Positions 1 through 9,113 of a stretch of 64,000 nt of DNA are shown one piece after another (position 1 is the stretch's first letter; each line of letters opens with the position of its first letter). The stretch spans positions 372,001 to 436,000 of the forward strand of contig NZ_NWMW01000002.1 of NCBI RefSeq assembly GCF_002351485.1, in the 5' to 3' direction. The notes below the pieces were generated by a model. The model was not told the origin of the DNA. It saw nothing but the letters and a program-made list of their open reading frames with translations, and made no database searches. A program made the position numbers and the translations under genes. This DNA is from Sphingomonas spermidinifaciens. GTDB taxonomy: Bacteria > Pseudomonadota > Alphaproteobacteria > Sphingomonadales > Sphingomonadaceae.

Positions 1-234
1 TCGGATCGTCGCCAGCGGCACCGGTTCGCCGGCAAGGGTCACGCCGAGTTCCTCTTTCGTCTCGCGCCGCGCCGCCTGCGTGCCATCCTCCCCCGGCTCG
101 ATCAAACCCTTGGGCAACTGCCAGGCGCCGGTGCGGCGATGCTCCCACAAAGGGCCGCCGGGGCGGACGAGCAGCACTTCGAGCGTGCCGCCGCTGCGGC
201 GGTACAGCAGCACACCTGCGCTTCGCTTTGGCAC
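1..234 (-). CDS. NUDIX hydrolase, 3' end cut by window edge
   Basis: Hydrolase of nucleoside-diphosphate-linked substrates; the exact substrate cannot be told. The first 78 codons are present. The complete Nudix box (G-x5-E-x7-R-E-U-x-E-E-x-G-U) is visible, from GLIEPGED to RETKEELGV, at about residues 42-64. It follows the usual start pattern SAGVLLYRR, in which an aliphatic strand opens the fold. A GTG start at 234 is chosen because GAGGAGG lies just upstream on the minus strand (about 241-250) and no ATG lies nearer. The C-terminal half lies outside the window. The motif makes the family assignment firm. Confidence 0.9.
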   Translation of the reverse strand, partial: MPKRSAGVLLYRRSGGTLEVLLVRPGGPLWEHRRTGAWQLPKGLIEPGEDGTQAARRETKEELGVTLAGEPVPLATIR

Positions 235-282
235 GCCTCAGTTCCTCCTCGCGGTCGATTGCCGGTAGCCGGAGCGGCGCAG

Positions 283-468
283 TTAGTCATCCTCCGGGCA
301 TGGCCGTTCCTGCGGCGCGGTGTTGGGCGTGCCTTCGTCCGGCGGCGGCGGCGCGCATTCCGGACCGCAAGGCGCGCTTCGCTCGTCGGGCCGATCCGGG
401 AGCGGAACCTCGGGCGGCGCGTGGGGATCGATCGTATCGGGGGGCGGTATCAGCGGCGGACGGGCCAT
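283..468 (-). CDS. Small proline-rich hypothetical protein
   Basis: A 61-residue protein, very rich in Pro, Asp and Glu (opening MARPPLIPPPDTIDP), with no membrane segment or known domain. It is probably disordered. The ATG at 468 has a good ribosome-binding site (AAGGAGCAG) at proper spacing, which is the main evidence that it is translated. It lies upstream of and in the same direction as the NUDIX gene, 48 bases away, so the two may be cotranscribed. I recall similar short proline-rich proteins from sphingomonads, but I assign no function. Confidence 0.55.
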   Translation of the reverse strand: MARPPLIPPPDTIDPHAPPEVPLPDRPDERSAPCGPECAPPPPDEGTPNTAPQERPCPEDD

Positions 469-686
469 GGTTCTGCTCCTTGGTGGAAGCTCCGAGCCTG
501 CCGCGGCCCGACCCTGCGAGGCGATGCGCAATAATACGTGCCATGCACGGCGCTGCGATCCGGGCAACTACGAATTGGGTTCGGCCCCTGGAAAAGGTCT
601 GATCCGGCACTTCGTTGGAGGAGCGCCATGAAGCCTTCGGTCAATCCTTGCCGCGCTGATGCGCCCCGATCAGGAAGGCGCGTCAG

Positions 687-818
687 ATGGTGACACAGCG
701 TGTCCGGACCTTCGGCGCCACCGCTGCACTGGCGCTGATCCTCGCTGCGTGCGGCTGGCTGGGATGGGCGGTTTTCCGTGACTTCTGGGTGCTCGCAAAT
801 GCCCTCCTCCAGCCCTGA
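687..818 (+). CDS. Small membrane or lipoprotein-like peptide, 43 aa
   Basis: A 43-residue protein: a short basic N-terminus (MVTQRVRTFG), a hydrophobic stretch ending in LAAC (a lipobox-like sequence with Cys at residue 22), then WLGWAVFRDFWVLANALLQP. It could be a lipoprotein or a single-pass membrane peptide. AGGAAGG lies 8-10 bases before the ATG. Its last 20 bases overlap the start of the downstream GH130 gene in another frame, which suggests translational coupling. Function unknown. Confidence 0.45.
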   Translation: MVTQRVRTFGATAALALILAACGWLGWAVFRDFWVLANALLQP

Positions 819-2109
819 GCCGCTGGTCCGTCCGCTCAATCTTCTGCTGCGCCCGCAACCGGCACGCGTGGTGCTGCGCCCCTATGTCCCCGCCGACAAT
901 GGCGGGGTGCCCGGCACGCCCAGCCCACCGCGGGTTCGCCGCATCCTCGACCGGGTGCTGGTGCTCGACGCAGACACGCTCGCCGCCGAGACGGCGCGGG
1001 TGCTCACCAACCTATTAAGCCGTCACCGCGACGTCGAATGCGTCCTGCAGCGGCGCTTCTACGATCTGGTCGAGCAGCAGGCGGCAGGATGCGCACTTAC
1101 GCCCGACCAGGCGTTGCTCGCGGGCGCCTATTTCGTCGAGGAATATTCGTTCGAGGCTGCAGCCCTGTTCAACCCGAGCATCGTCGCCCACCCAGACCAG
1201 AGCGGGATCGACCCGGGCACGGTCCGCATCGTCCTGTCGCTGCGCGGCGTCGGCGAGGGCCATATCTCCTCCATCATCTTTCGGACGGGGAAGTTCAGCA
1301 CTGCGGGCGGCCTCGTCCTGGACCCGCCCAGCCGTCTCGCGGCATCGCCTCAGATCGAATTCATCCCCGGCGGCGCGCCAGACGATCCCGGCGTGCGCCT
1401 CTATTTCGGCGAGCATGAGGATCTGTCCGAGCTCGTCATCTTCCCGGTCACGCTTCGCCAGCGGCACGGCATCGAGGACCTGCGGCTCGTCCGCTTCACC
1501 GAGGATGACGGGCACGTCACCTGGTTCGGGACCTATACCGCGTTCAGCGGCGAGGCGATCCGCCAGGAACTGCTCCGCACCCGCGACTTTGTCGGCTTCG
1601 AGTTGAACGCGCTGCGCGGCGCCATCACCCGCACGAAGGGGATGGCATTGTTCCCGCGCCGGGTCGGCGGGCGTTATGCGATGCTCGGCCGGCAGGATCA
1701 TGAGAATATCTGGTTGCTGCGCTCGAACGATCTCTACCAATGGGACACGGGCGAGATCGTCATATCGCCGCGCTGGCCCTGGGAGTTCATCCAAATCGGC
1801 AATTCCAGCCCGCCCATTGAGATCGACGAAGGGTGGCTGGTGATCACGCACGGCGTCGGAGCGGTGCGCAACTATTGCCTTGGGGCCTGCCTGCTCGACA
1901 AAAAGGACCCCTCCAGGCTGCTGGCACGCACTGCGAGACCCTTGATCCGCCCGAGCGAGGAAAGCCGCGACGGCTACGTCCCGAACGTCGCCTATAGCTG
2001 CGGGGCGCTCGCGCTGGGCCGCACCTTGCTCCTGCCCTACGGGGTCGCGGACTCCTTCACCGCCTTCGCCACGGTATCGATCAACACATTGGTCGCCGGG
2101 ATGACCTGA
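799..2109 (+). CDS. GH130 family glycoside phosphorylase/hydrolase-like protein
   Basis: About 436 residues, a size and texture that fit glycoside hydrolase family 130 (beta-mannoside phosphorylases and relatives). The protein has the five-bladed-propeller features of that family: the LRLVRFTEDDG and TYTAFSGE region, GRQDHENIW, and a C-terminal segment containing PPIEIDEGWLVITHGVG, where an acidic residue and His/Gly motif line the sugar site. No signal peptide is seen, so it probably acts in the cytoplasm on a manno-oligosaccharide. ATG 799 is preferred; an in-frame GTG at 778 would add seven residues. HdeD and hydrolase genes follow but do not reveal the sugar. Confidence 0.8.
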   Translation: MPSSSPEPLVRPLNLLLRPQPARVVLRPYVPADNGGVPGTPSPPRVRRILDRVLVLDADTLAAETARVLTNLLSRHRDVECVLQRRFYDLVEQQAAGCALTPDQALLAGAYFVEEYSFEAAALFNPSIVAHPDQSGIDPGTVRIVLSLRGVGEGHISSIIFRTGKFSTAGGLVLDPPSRLAASPQIEFIPGGAPDDPGVRLYFGEHEDLSELVIFPVTLRQRHGIEDLRLVRFTEDDGHVTWFGTYTAFSGEAIRQELLRTRDFVGFELNALRGAITRTKGMALFPRRVGGRYAMLGRQDHENIWLLRSNDLYQWDTGEIVISPRWPWEFIQIGNSSPPIEIDEGWLVITHGVGAVRNYCLGACLLDKKDPSRLLARTARPLIRPSEESRDGYVPNVAYSCGALALGRTLLLPYGVADSFTAFATVSINTLVAGMT

Positions 2110-2191
2110 TCTTTTCGTAGAATCCCGCATGGCCGCCGCCGCGCCAACGGCCCAGCTTCGAGCTGATCACGCACCACAGGAATGACAGCTT

Positions 2192-2827
2192 ATGGCCATG
2201 TCCGCTGCAGCCGCCGACTCAGAATGTGGCGTCCGCTCGCTCGACCACGCAAGTGATGCGGCCTTGCTCCAGCGCAACTGGGCATGGATCCTTGCACGAG
2301 GTGTGCTCGCAATCCTGCTCGGCTGCGTTGCATTCCTGTTTCCGATCGACGCGCTCTACGCCTTCACCCTGGTGTTCGCAGTCTTTGCAGGCGCCGATGG
2401 CATCGTCGCTTTGATCGCCGGGGTCGCGGGCGCCGCCGCTCATGAAGAACGCTGGGGCTTGCTCGTGCTTCGCGGCCTGCCGGGAGTTGGCTTCGCGATC
2501 GTTTTTGCGCTCAGCCCGGATATCGCGGCGCTGGGCTATGCACTCAGTGGCTTGACGCTGTTCGCGGGCTGGGCGTTCGCCGCGGGCGCACTCGAGATCC
2601 TGATCGCGGTGCGGCTGCGCAAATCGATCGCCAACGCGTGGCTGCAGAGCCTTGCGGGCTTGCTAACGGTCCTGCTCGGGCTGCTGGTCTGGATGACCTT
2701 CTGGACCTTCCCGCTTCTCACCCTGCTGACGGTCGGCTGGATGATTGCTGTCTGGGCCATGGTGTCGGGCACGATCCTGGTCGCGCTGGCGCTGCGCTTG
2801 CGCGGGCTGCGGGGCTCCGCGATCTGA
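2192..2827 (+). CDS. HdeD/DUF308 family membrane protein
   Basis: A 211-residue inner-membrane protein with about six hydrophobic helices arranged as repeated pairs, the pattern of the HdeD (acid resistance)/DUF308 family. Examples are WAWILARGVLAILLGCVAF near residue 30 and SLAGLLTVLLGLLVWMTFW near 150. Members are linked to acid or stress tolerance, but the molecular activity is unknown. ATG 2192 follows AGGAATGACAGCTT; ATG 2198 is an alternative. The gene lies in the same direction as GH130 and the following hydrolase, with gaps of about 80 and 185 bases. Confidence 0.8.
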   Translation: MAMSAAAADSECGVRSLDHASDAALLQRNWAWILARGVLAILLGCVAFLFPIDALYAFTLVFAVFAGADGIVALIAGVAGAAAHEERWGLLVLRGLPGVGFAIVFALSPDIAALGYALSGLTLFAGWAFAAGALEILIAVRLRKSIANAWLQSLAGLLTVLLGLLVWMTFWTFPLLTLLTVGWMIAVWAMVSGTILVALALRLRGLRGSAI

Positions 2828-3012
2828 TGAGCTGTCCACTGTCGATCCTGGGCTGGAGCCGCGGGAATCCAGAGCGTTGCTGGCGGTTTCATCCCTTTGG
2901 CGACACCTCTTCACGCCTGGTGCACGCCCAGGGATGCCGGACCGCGACCGGCCTTAAGGGGAGCAACTGGTCTTGGACCATCATTCCTTTCCCTTCGCCC
3001 CGACGGTCAGCC

Positions 3013-4035
3013 ATGCCGAATCTCACTGATCCCGAACCGCAGGCTTTAGCGCTCGGCATTATTGGCCGGTATCTGACCCGCCGCCGCGTGCTGGTGGGCG
3101 TTGCCGCCATTGGCGCGGTGGGTGGCGGGGCCGGCCGGTTGGCCTTCGATCGCGCGCTTCACCGCGCCCAAAGGCGACTGACTGGCAAGAGTGATGTCGG
3201 CCAGACACGCTTTGGCCAGCTCGAATATGCTATTCGGGGCTCGAATCCCGACATTCTGATGATCCATGGCACCGGCCGCGGCTTCGACCAGGGCCTCGAC
3301 ATGTCGGCACCGCTGATCGCCAACGGCTACCGCGTGATCGCGCCGTCGCGCTTCGGTTATTTGTGCAGCGACTTTCCCGAGGATCCCTCCTTGGAAAACC
3401 AGGCCGACGCGCTGGCTGAGCTGCTCGACAGGCTCGGCATCGCCCGGATCGCCGTCGCCGGCGGCTCGGCGGGAGCGCTCTCCGCGGTTCAGTTCGCGCT
3501 CCGGCATCCCGATCGCTGCTCCGCGCTGGTCCTGCTGATCCCCGCCGCCAACGTCCAGGGACGCGATCCCGTCGAGATGACCCCGGCCCACAAGTTCCTG
3601 GTGGAGCTCGAGCTGGGCTCGGACGCCTTGTTCTGGGGAATGCGCGAGCTCACGCCCCGCAGGCTCGTCGAAACCCTGCTCGCAACCGATCCGGCGCTCC
3701 TCGACCATGTTCGCGAAAGCGAGCGCGAACGGGCCTTCCGCATCCTCGACGGCATGCTCCCGGTCAGCCGCAGGCGACGCGAATTGCTCAACGACGCGCA
3801 TCTCGCCGGTGCGGCGCATTCGGTCGATTACGGCGCGATCCAGGCGCCGACTTTTCTGCTGTCGCTGGAGGATGACCGGTTCGGGACCGCAGCGACTGCG
3901 CGGCACCTCGCCACCCGTGTACCCGAGGCCCAGCTCGTGATCCTGCCGCAGGGGGGGCATGTCTGGCTTGGTGCAGAGGATCAGGTGTTCGGCCGGATCG
4001 ACGCGTTTCTCAAGCGCGCTGCGATCAGGCGATGA
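3013..4035 (+). CDS. Membrane-anchored or exported alpha/beta hydrolase
   Basis: A 340-residue alpha/beta-hydrolase-fold protein. The nucleophile elbow is GGSAGALSA (G-x-S-x-G) at about residues 151-159. The oxyanion/His-Gly region is HGTGRGFDQG near residue 86. The late catalytic Asp and His sit in SLEDDRFG and PQGGHVW. The N-terminus has TRRRVLVGVAAIGAVGG, either an uncleaved membrane anchor or a weak Tat-type signal, so it probably acts at the membrane or in the periplasm. The stop overlaps the start of the DUF4010 gene in an ATGA quartet, so the two are translationally coupled. The substrate is unknown. The long upstream in-frame extension is rejected because it overlaps hdeD. Confidence 0.8.
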   Translation: MPNLTDPEPQALALGIIGRYLTRRRVLVGVAAIGAVGGGAGRLAFDRALHRAQRRLTGKSDVGQTRFGQLEYAIRGSNPDILMIHGTGRGFDQGLDMSAPLIANGYRVIAPSRFGYLCSDFPEDPSLENQADALAELLDRLGIARIAVAGGSAGALSAVQFALRHPDRCSALVLLIPAANVQGRDPVEMTPAHKFLVELELGSDALFWGMRELTPRRLVETLLATDPALLDHVRESERERAFRILDGMLPVSRRRRELLNDAHLAGAAHSVDYGAIQAPTFLLSLEDDRFGTAATARHLATRVPEAQLVILPQGGHVWLGAEDQVFGRIDAFLKRAAIRR

Positions 4036-5282
4036 GCCCGATATTGCCGGCGTTCCTACCTGGCCTGACGCTCGCAGTCGCGATCGGACTGCTGGTCGGG
4101 TTTGAGCGCGGATGGCAGCTGCGCGACGAGCCTCCGGGACAGCGCGTCGCCGGCATCCGGACCTTTGCCGTGCTCGGCCTGTTCGGCGGTCTGCTCGGTA
4201 TCGTTGGAGACCGGCCGGTCGCATTGTTGAGCGCAGCGGGCGCGGTTATCGCTCTTCTCGTCGGGCACGCCTTCGACATGCGCCAGACCAGAGTCGTGAG
4301 CGCCACAGGCGCGATCGCGGCGATGCTTACGCTGCTCCTGGGGACAGCCGCGACCAGCGGGAAAATGGTGCTCGCGTCGATCGGCGCTGCGCTGCTGGTC
4401 GCGCTGCTTGCAGGCCGCAAGTCGTTGCACGCGCTCATTCGCGCCAGCAACGAGGACGAGGTCCACACGCTGGTGCGGCTGGTGCTCATGGCGCTACTCG
4501 TCCTCCCGCTGCTCCCCGATGCCGGCCTCGGGCCGTACGCCAGCCTCAACCCGCGACGGCTGTGGTTCGTCGTCGTGATCGTCGGGGCTCTCAGCTTTGC
4601 GGGCTATGTGCTTCAGCGCTGGCTCGGCCGTGCTCGCGGCGGTCTGCTCACTGCAGCGGTCGGCGCGACCATTTCTTCGACTGCCGTCACAGTCGCCTGC
4701 GCGCGGCAGCTGCGCGACGCCCCCGGAATCACCAGCCAAGCCGGGATCGCCCTCGGTTCCACCATCATGGTCGCCCGAACGCTGGCGCTCGTAGCCGTGC
4801 TCGCTCCCTTCGTGCTTCGTGACATCGTCTGGCTGATCGTTCCGGCCCTTATCTTCTCCGCGGCTGCAACGGCGGCGCTTCTGTTCGCCGCCCGCCGTGA
4901 GGCGAGCACGCTCGAGGCGCAGCCGACGCGACTTCCGGGCTTCAAGCTCGCTTTTCTGTTTGCCGGTTTGGTGGCGTTGCTCTCGCTGGCCGCCGCCGCC
5001 GCATCGCACGCGCTCGGCCACCACGCCGGCAGCGCGACGATTGCGCTTGGTGGCATGGTAGACGTGGACTCAGCGATCGCCGCGATCGGCGCACTGCCGC
5101 CGGGCATGCTTCCAAGCCCTCTCGCCGCGATGGCCATCGCTGTGCCGGTCGCGTTCAACTCCTTGCTGAAGCTCGCACTAACGCTTTCGATCGCGGGGAA
5201 GCGCCGCGGCGACTGGGCGGCAGCGAGCCTCGCCGGGACCGCGGCGTTTGTCCTCGCGGCGCTGGCAACCCGCCTGCTCTAA
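4032..5282 (+). CDS. MgtC/SapB N-terminal, DUF4010 membrane protein
   Basis: A 416-residue multi-pass membrane protein. Residues 1-140 resemble the MgtC/SapB domain (LPGLTLAVAIGLLVGFERGWQLR, with the typical G-x-E-R turn, and GIRTFAVLGLFGGLLG). Residues from about 180 are the DUF4010 domain (LNPRRLWFVVVIVGALSFAGY, TAAVGATISSTAVTVA). The family is of unknown transport function; MgtC relatives are linked to Mg2+ and acid stress, which may fit the HdeD gene upstream. Its start overlaps the stop of the hydrolase gene by four bases. Confidence 0.85.
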   Translation: MSPILPAFLPGLTLAVAIGLLVGFERGWQLRDEPPGQRVAGIRTFAVLGLFGGLLGIVGDRPVALLSAAGAVIALLVGHAFDMRQTRVVSATGAIAAMLTLLLGTAATSGKMVLASIGAALLVALLAGRKSLHALIRASNEDEVHTLVRLVLMALLVLPLLPDAGLGPYASLNPRRLWFVVVIVGALSFAGYVLQRWLGRARGGLLTAAVGATISSTAVTVACARQLRDAPGITSQAGIALGSTIMVARTLALVAVLAPFVLRDIVWLIVPALIFSAAATAALLFAARREASTLEAQPTRLPGFKLAFLFAGLVALLSLAAAAASHALGHHAGSATIALGGMVDVDSAIAAIGALPPGMLPSPLAAMAIAVPVAFNSLLKLALTLSIAGKRRGDWAAASLAGTAAFVLAALATRLL

Positions 5283-5664
5283 CGCGAGCGAAGAACCTGA
5301 TCAGGCTCCCATGATTAAAGGCGGCCGGACTGAACCGGCTGCCGCGTGAAGGCAGGACCTTTTCGGGGTCTATCTCTGGGTCGACTCGGCTTCGATGCCC
5401 ACACTCTATGTCCGGGTGAAGGCGAACCCGATGGTAGCCGGCGTGTCGACGCGGACCGAGATGCTGCAAACGATGAACGAAACGATCGAGCACAACTTTG
5501 CAATCCAGACGTTGTTGTATGTCAGCCTTGTAATACTCGTGGTGATCGGCGTCTTCGCTCGGCTGCATCTCTTTTCCCTCCGACACGAGCACCCAACGAA
5601 GCTACAAACACTAGCTTTCGCGCTCTGCTATTTTCGGAATTTGTGCGACGCAGCAAGGTGGACT

Positions 5665-6015
5665 CGGCTTATTTTTACCCGCGCTCGCGACAAGAAGGCG
5701 GCGCTCGCCTTTATAAAGAAGGCGCTGAAGCGTGACGGTTCGCCAGAGACGATCACGACCGACGGGCTGCGCTTCTACGGCTCAGCGATGGACGAGCTTG
5801 GCGACCGCGAGAAAAAGGAGATGGGTCGCTGGGCCAAAGACCGCGCCGAGAACAGCCACCTGCCGTTCCGACGACGGGAGCGAGCGATGCTGCGGTTCCG
5901 GCAAATGAAGTCGCTACAGAAGTTCGCCAGCATCAACAACGACTTCAGCCTGGAACGCCCCCGCGTCGATCGAGACACTTACCAGGCCCAGCGCGCCGCC
6001 GCGCTGCCGGGGTGA
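5665..6015 (+). pseudogene. IS6-family transposase, C-terminal remnant
   Basis: The translation TRARDKKAALAFIKKALKR, then SPETITTDGLRFYGSAMDEL and ENSHLPFRRRERAMLRFRQM, is the C-terminal half of an IS6/IS26-type DDE transposase. TTDGL carries the second catalytic Asp and the Glu lies in ENSH. The N-terminal HTH and first Asp are missing, and the normal HxxxHNHF stretch after QKFASI is deleted, leaving NNDFSLERPRVDR. The frame is open upstream to 5395, giving a chimeric ORF whose first part (one predicted membrane helix, LLYVSLVILVVIGVFARLHL) I do not recognise. No intact IS6 terminal repeats were found. The 5283-5664 stretch holds nothing else recognisable. Confidence 0.8.
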
Positions 6016-6104
6016 CAGGAGCTGTAGAGCTAGGTACGGCCCTCAGGACCGAGCCGCACCATTGTCATGCTGTTTGCTTTGAATTGACAGCCCCCTTGAG
6101 GTAT

Positions 6105-8402
6105 TCAACTTGCAAGGCGCGCTAGTCCCTCTCCCTCATAAAGAAGTTGGAACACGCTTTTCTCTGGAATGGGCTTGCTGAAATAATATCCCTGGATTTG
6201 GCTGCAGCCCTGTTCGCGCAGAATGTCGAGCTGTCCCGCGCTTTCGACGCCCTCAGCCGTCGTTTCCATTCCCAGCGCTTCGGCAAGCGTCGTGATCGAT
6301 CTAATGATGGCAGTCGCACCGTCAGATTTGAGCAGGTCGATGATGAAGCTGCGGTCTATCTTTATCTTGTCGAAGGGGAAGCTGCGGAGGTAGCTCAGCG
6401 AAGAGTAGCCCGTGCCAAAGTCGTCGAGAGCCACGCGTACGCCGAGCCCGCGGAGGCTGTGGAGCGAAGCCAGCGTTGCCTCCGGATTCTCGATGAAAAG
6501 GCTTTCGGTGATTTCGAGCTCGAGGCGGTTGGGTGCCAAGCCTGTTTCGCCGAGTGCCTGAAGGATCACGCTCTTCAGGCCAGCATGGCTGAACTGAACG
6601 GGCGAGACGTTGACGGCAATCCGCACATGCTTGGGCCAAGCGCTCGCGACGCGGCAAGCCTCGCGGATCACCCATTCGCCGATCGGGACGATGAGCCCCG
6701 TGTCTTCGGCGAGCGGAATGAAGTCGACCGGGGAGATCAGGCCGCGCACGGGATGGTGCCAGCGAAGGAGCGCCTCAAATGCCGAGATGCGGCTCTCCGA
6801 CAAGTTGAAAAGCGGCTGGAACATTAGCGACAGTTGGCCGAGCCGGATTGCGTCGTGGAGGTCGAGCTCCATCTGCCGCCTTTTCTGCGCCTCGGCATCC
6901 ATGCGAGGCTCGAAGAAGCGGAAGCCGCCGCGCCCCTCCTGCTTGGCGCGATAGAGCGCTAGGTCGGCATTCTTCGAGAGCTCAATCGGATCGGCGCCGT
7001 CGGCGCCGAGGATCGCAATGCCTACGCTCGTCCCCGGCACAATGCGGTGGCCGTCGACCGTGCAGGGCTTGGCGATTAGCTGGACGAGTTCGGCGGCGCT
7101 GCGGTCGAACGAGCGATGAATGTCGTCGACCAGCATCGCGAACTCGTCGCCGCCCAGCCGCGCGACGAGACCGTCGCCGGCAAAGGTTCGCAGCCGGTCG
7201 GCAATGACGCAAAGCAGTCCGTCGCCGGTTGGATGGCCGAGCGTGTCGTTGACCGCCTTGAAATTATCGAGATCGAGACAGAACAGCGCTTGGCGGCGGT
7301 CGCCGGTCTGTAAGAGCGCACGCGCGAGATGGTCGTCGAGAAGTGTGCGGTTAGCGAGACCGGTGAGTGCGTCGTGAAGCGCCATGTGCGTGATCTGGCG
7401 CTCGCGTTCGCCGATCTCGTCGACCATGCGGTTGAAGGTGGCGGCAAGGTTGCCGAGCTCGTCGCGCGTCTCGACGGGGACCTGCGCGTAATTGCCCTCG
7501 GCGACCTTGCGCGCCGCGGCATCGAGCGCTCGAATCGGCAGCGTCAGGCGGCGGGCCAGTAACCAGCTGCCGGCTGCCGCTACCGCGACGCCTGCGATCC
7601 CGCAGCCGAGAAGTAGCCAGAGCATCGGCGCATAAGCGGCCAGCGCCCGCGTCATGCTGTAGGTGAGGACCAGCGTCTGCGGATCGTTCTGGCGGAACGA
7701 GGCGATGGGAACGGCGCGCGTCAGCATCCGCTGGCCGGCGACGAACGTTTCGCCGCGGTTGCCGGTGATTGGCACCACCGAACCCGCATCGACGATCCGC
7801 GGGGCGAGGTCGATCGCCGACAGTTTCGACAACGCCGCCAACTCACGGTGATCGACGCGGTTGCCAAGGACCAGCCAGCCGATTGTCATCGGCGTGTCGA
7901 CGCTAGCCGCCGCTGCGTTGAAGCGAGCGTGGCCCAGGCGGAGCACGCCGGCGCTCGCGCCGCGGTCGAGCGCGCTGCGTAACGCTTCGGCATCGTCAGG
8001 CGGCAGATCGCCGGCAAAGCCGGTGACGCTGCCGTCGGTTCCGACGAGAAAGGCCTGATCGAGCCGCAGCCGCCCCTTCAGCGACTCGAGCGCTGAGGCG
8101 ATCGTCGGAGCGTCATTGGTCGCCGCGGCTTCGCGAAAGCCGAAATCGGCGGCGAGCACGCGGCCCGCGTCGCGCAACTGCGCATAGCGCATCGTCGCAA
8201 CGCGGTCGAAGACCTGCGCGCCGGCGTCCATCTCGCTCGCCACCATTCGCTCGGCATAGGCGGTGATGCCGACCTTGGCACCGAGCAGGATCAGCGCCGC
8301 CGCGAGCGCAAACAGCGCGGCATAGAAGAGCGTCAGCTTGGTCGAAAGCGACCCGCGAAGCGCGGCGTCGCCGCGGCGCAGAAGGGCGATCATCCGACGC
8401 AT
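6105..8402 (-). CDS. HAMP-GGDEF-EAL transmembrane c-di-GMP receptor enzyme
   Basis: 765 residues. One membrane helix near residues 22-45 and a second near 255-285 enclose a periplasmic sensor domain of about 200 residues. HAMP follows at 285-335. The GGDEF domain carries RLGGDEFAML with the active-site signature GGDEF intact near 417. The EAL domain carries EALLRWHHP near 544 and DDFGTGYSSLSYLR, both typical of active phosphodiesterases. It could therefore make or break c-di-GMP in response to a periplasmic cue. The gene lies 4 bases downstream of the cupredoxin gene on the same strand and is almost certainly cotranscribed with it. Confidence 0.95.
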   Translation of the reverse strand: MRRMIALLRRGDAALRGSLSTKLTLFYAALFALAAALILLGAKVGITAYAERMVASEMDAGAQVFDRVATMRYAQLRDAGRVLAADFGFREAAATNDAPTIASALESLKGRLRLDQAFLVGTDGSVTGFAGDLPPDDAEALRSALDRGASAGVLRLGHARFNAAAASVDTPMTIGWLVLGNRVDHRELAALSKLSAIDLAPRIVDAGSVVPITGNRGETFVAGQRMLTRAVPIASFRQNDPQTLVLTYSMTRALAAYAPMLWLLLGCGIAGVAVAAAGSWLLARRLTLPIRALDAAARKVAEGNYAQVPVETRDELGNLAATFNRMVDEIGERERQITHMALHDALTGLANRTLLDDHLARALLQTGDRRQALFCLDLDNFKAVNDTLGHPTGDGLLCVIADRLRTFAGDGLVARLGGDEFAMLVDDIHRSFDRSAAELVQLIAKPCTVDGHRIVPGTSVGIAILGADGADPIELSKNADLALYRAKQEGRGGFRFFEPRMDAEAQKRRQMELDLHDAIRLGQLSLMFQPLFNLSESRISAFEALLRWHHPVRGLISPVDFIPLAEDTGLIVPIGEWVIREACRVASAWPKHVRIAVNVSPVQFSHAGLKSVILQALGETGLAPNRLELEITESLFIENPEATLASLHSLRGLGVRVALDDFGTGYSSLSYLRSFPFDKIKIDRSFIIDLLKSDGATAIIRSITTLAEALGMETTAEGVESAGQLDILREQGCSQIQGYYFSKPIPEKSVFQLLYEGEGLARLAS

Positions 8403-8406
8403 CGGA

Positions 8407-9009
8407 TCAGCGCAGGGCGACTTGGATGCGGCGCGTCAGATCGCCGCTCGCCGGCACGTCGATGTCGAAGGTGACCTCGTTGTCGCGGGCGCGCATGCGG
8501 GGATGCCAGACGGTCAGCCGCGCCCGCCCCCCCGTCACTGATCGGATGATCGACATTCCGTCCGCGTCTGTCTTCATCGCGAACGGCGTGTCGACCACCT
8601 TGATGAAGCCCGCCATGCGATCGTGGATGTTGCAGCCGAGCGCAACCGCGCCGGGGCTTTTAAAGGTATAGCTGCGAGTCTCGTCGCGGCCGAACAGCTT
8701 GATCTCGAACCGCGCGGGCTTAGAGAAGCTGTATACGTGGTGACGCACCTTGTCCTCGTTGGGGAACGGCACGGTCGCGCCTGCCGGGACGATCAGCGTC
8801 GAGGGTTCGAAGCTGATGTTCCTCTGCACCATCGCCAGCTTCCAGGGGAAGCGGATCGGCCCGCTGAAGACGCCCGCTGCCGGGTGGATTGTCACGACGG
8901 CATCAGCGAGCGGCGCGCCGCTGGCGTCGACGACGCGGATGCCGACATCGCCGGCATGGGCGGGAGCGGCGACGAGGAGCGATAGGCCAAGGGCCGTGAT
9001 TCGGATCAT
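8407..9009 (-). CDS. Secreted cupredoxin-domain protein (methylamine-utilization-protein-like)
   Basis: 200 residues with a signal peptide (MIRITALGLSLLVAAPAHA). It has an Ig-like N-terminal strand region (VDASGAPLADAVVTIHP) and a plastocyanin/azurin-like copper fold. Candidate type-1 copper ligands are His in EDKVRHHVYSF and Cys, His and Met in GCNIHDRMAGF, the usual C-x-x-x-H-x-x-M arrangement. Homologues are often annotated as methylamine utilization protein by similarity only; no other methylamine genes are here. ATG 9009 is chosen because it gives a clean signal peptide behind a GGAG. It is divergent from DUF3034 and probably cotranscribed with the GGDEF-EAL gene. Confidence 0.85.
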   Translation of the reverse strand: MIRITALGLSLLVAAPAHAGDVGIRVVDASGAPLADAVVTIHPAAGVFSGPIRFPWKLAMVQRNISFEPSTLIVPAGATVPFPNEDKVRHHVYSFSKPARFEIKLFGRDETRSYTFKSPGAVALGCNIHDRMAGFIKVVDTPFAMKTDADGMSIIRSVTGGRARLTVWHPRMRARDNEVTFDIDVPASGDLTRRIQVALR

Positions 9010-9113
9010 CGGCTCCGTATCGGACAAAGTTACCAAATGTCAGTAAACGCCATAATGCTGCCTTCGCGGCCCACGCTGACGGCTTGTAAACCATTATAGG
9101 CTAGTGTTGAGCC

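Noticed and set aside
778-798. Upstream GTG start for the GH130 gene
   Set aside because: It would add seven residues without family similarity and increase overlap with the upstream small ORF; ATG 799 is preferred.
1015-2130. 371-codon minus-strand frame opposite GH130
   Set aside because: Shadow frame; low-complexity text and no start signal, while the plus-strand protein matches a known family.
2638-3012. Long N-terminal extension of the alpha/beta hydrolase
   Set aside because: It overlaps hdeD in another frame and lacks hydrolase-like sequence.
5283-5664. Intact left part of an IS6 element
   Set aside because: No IS6 terminal repeat and no N-terminal transposase sequence could be found; only the C-terminal remnant is supported.
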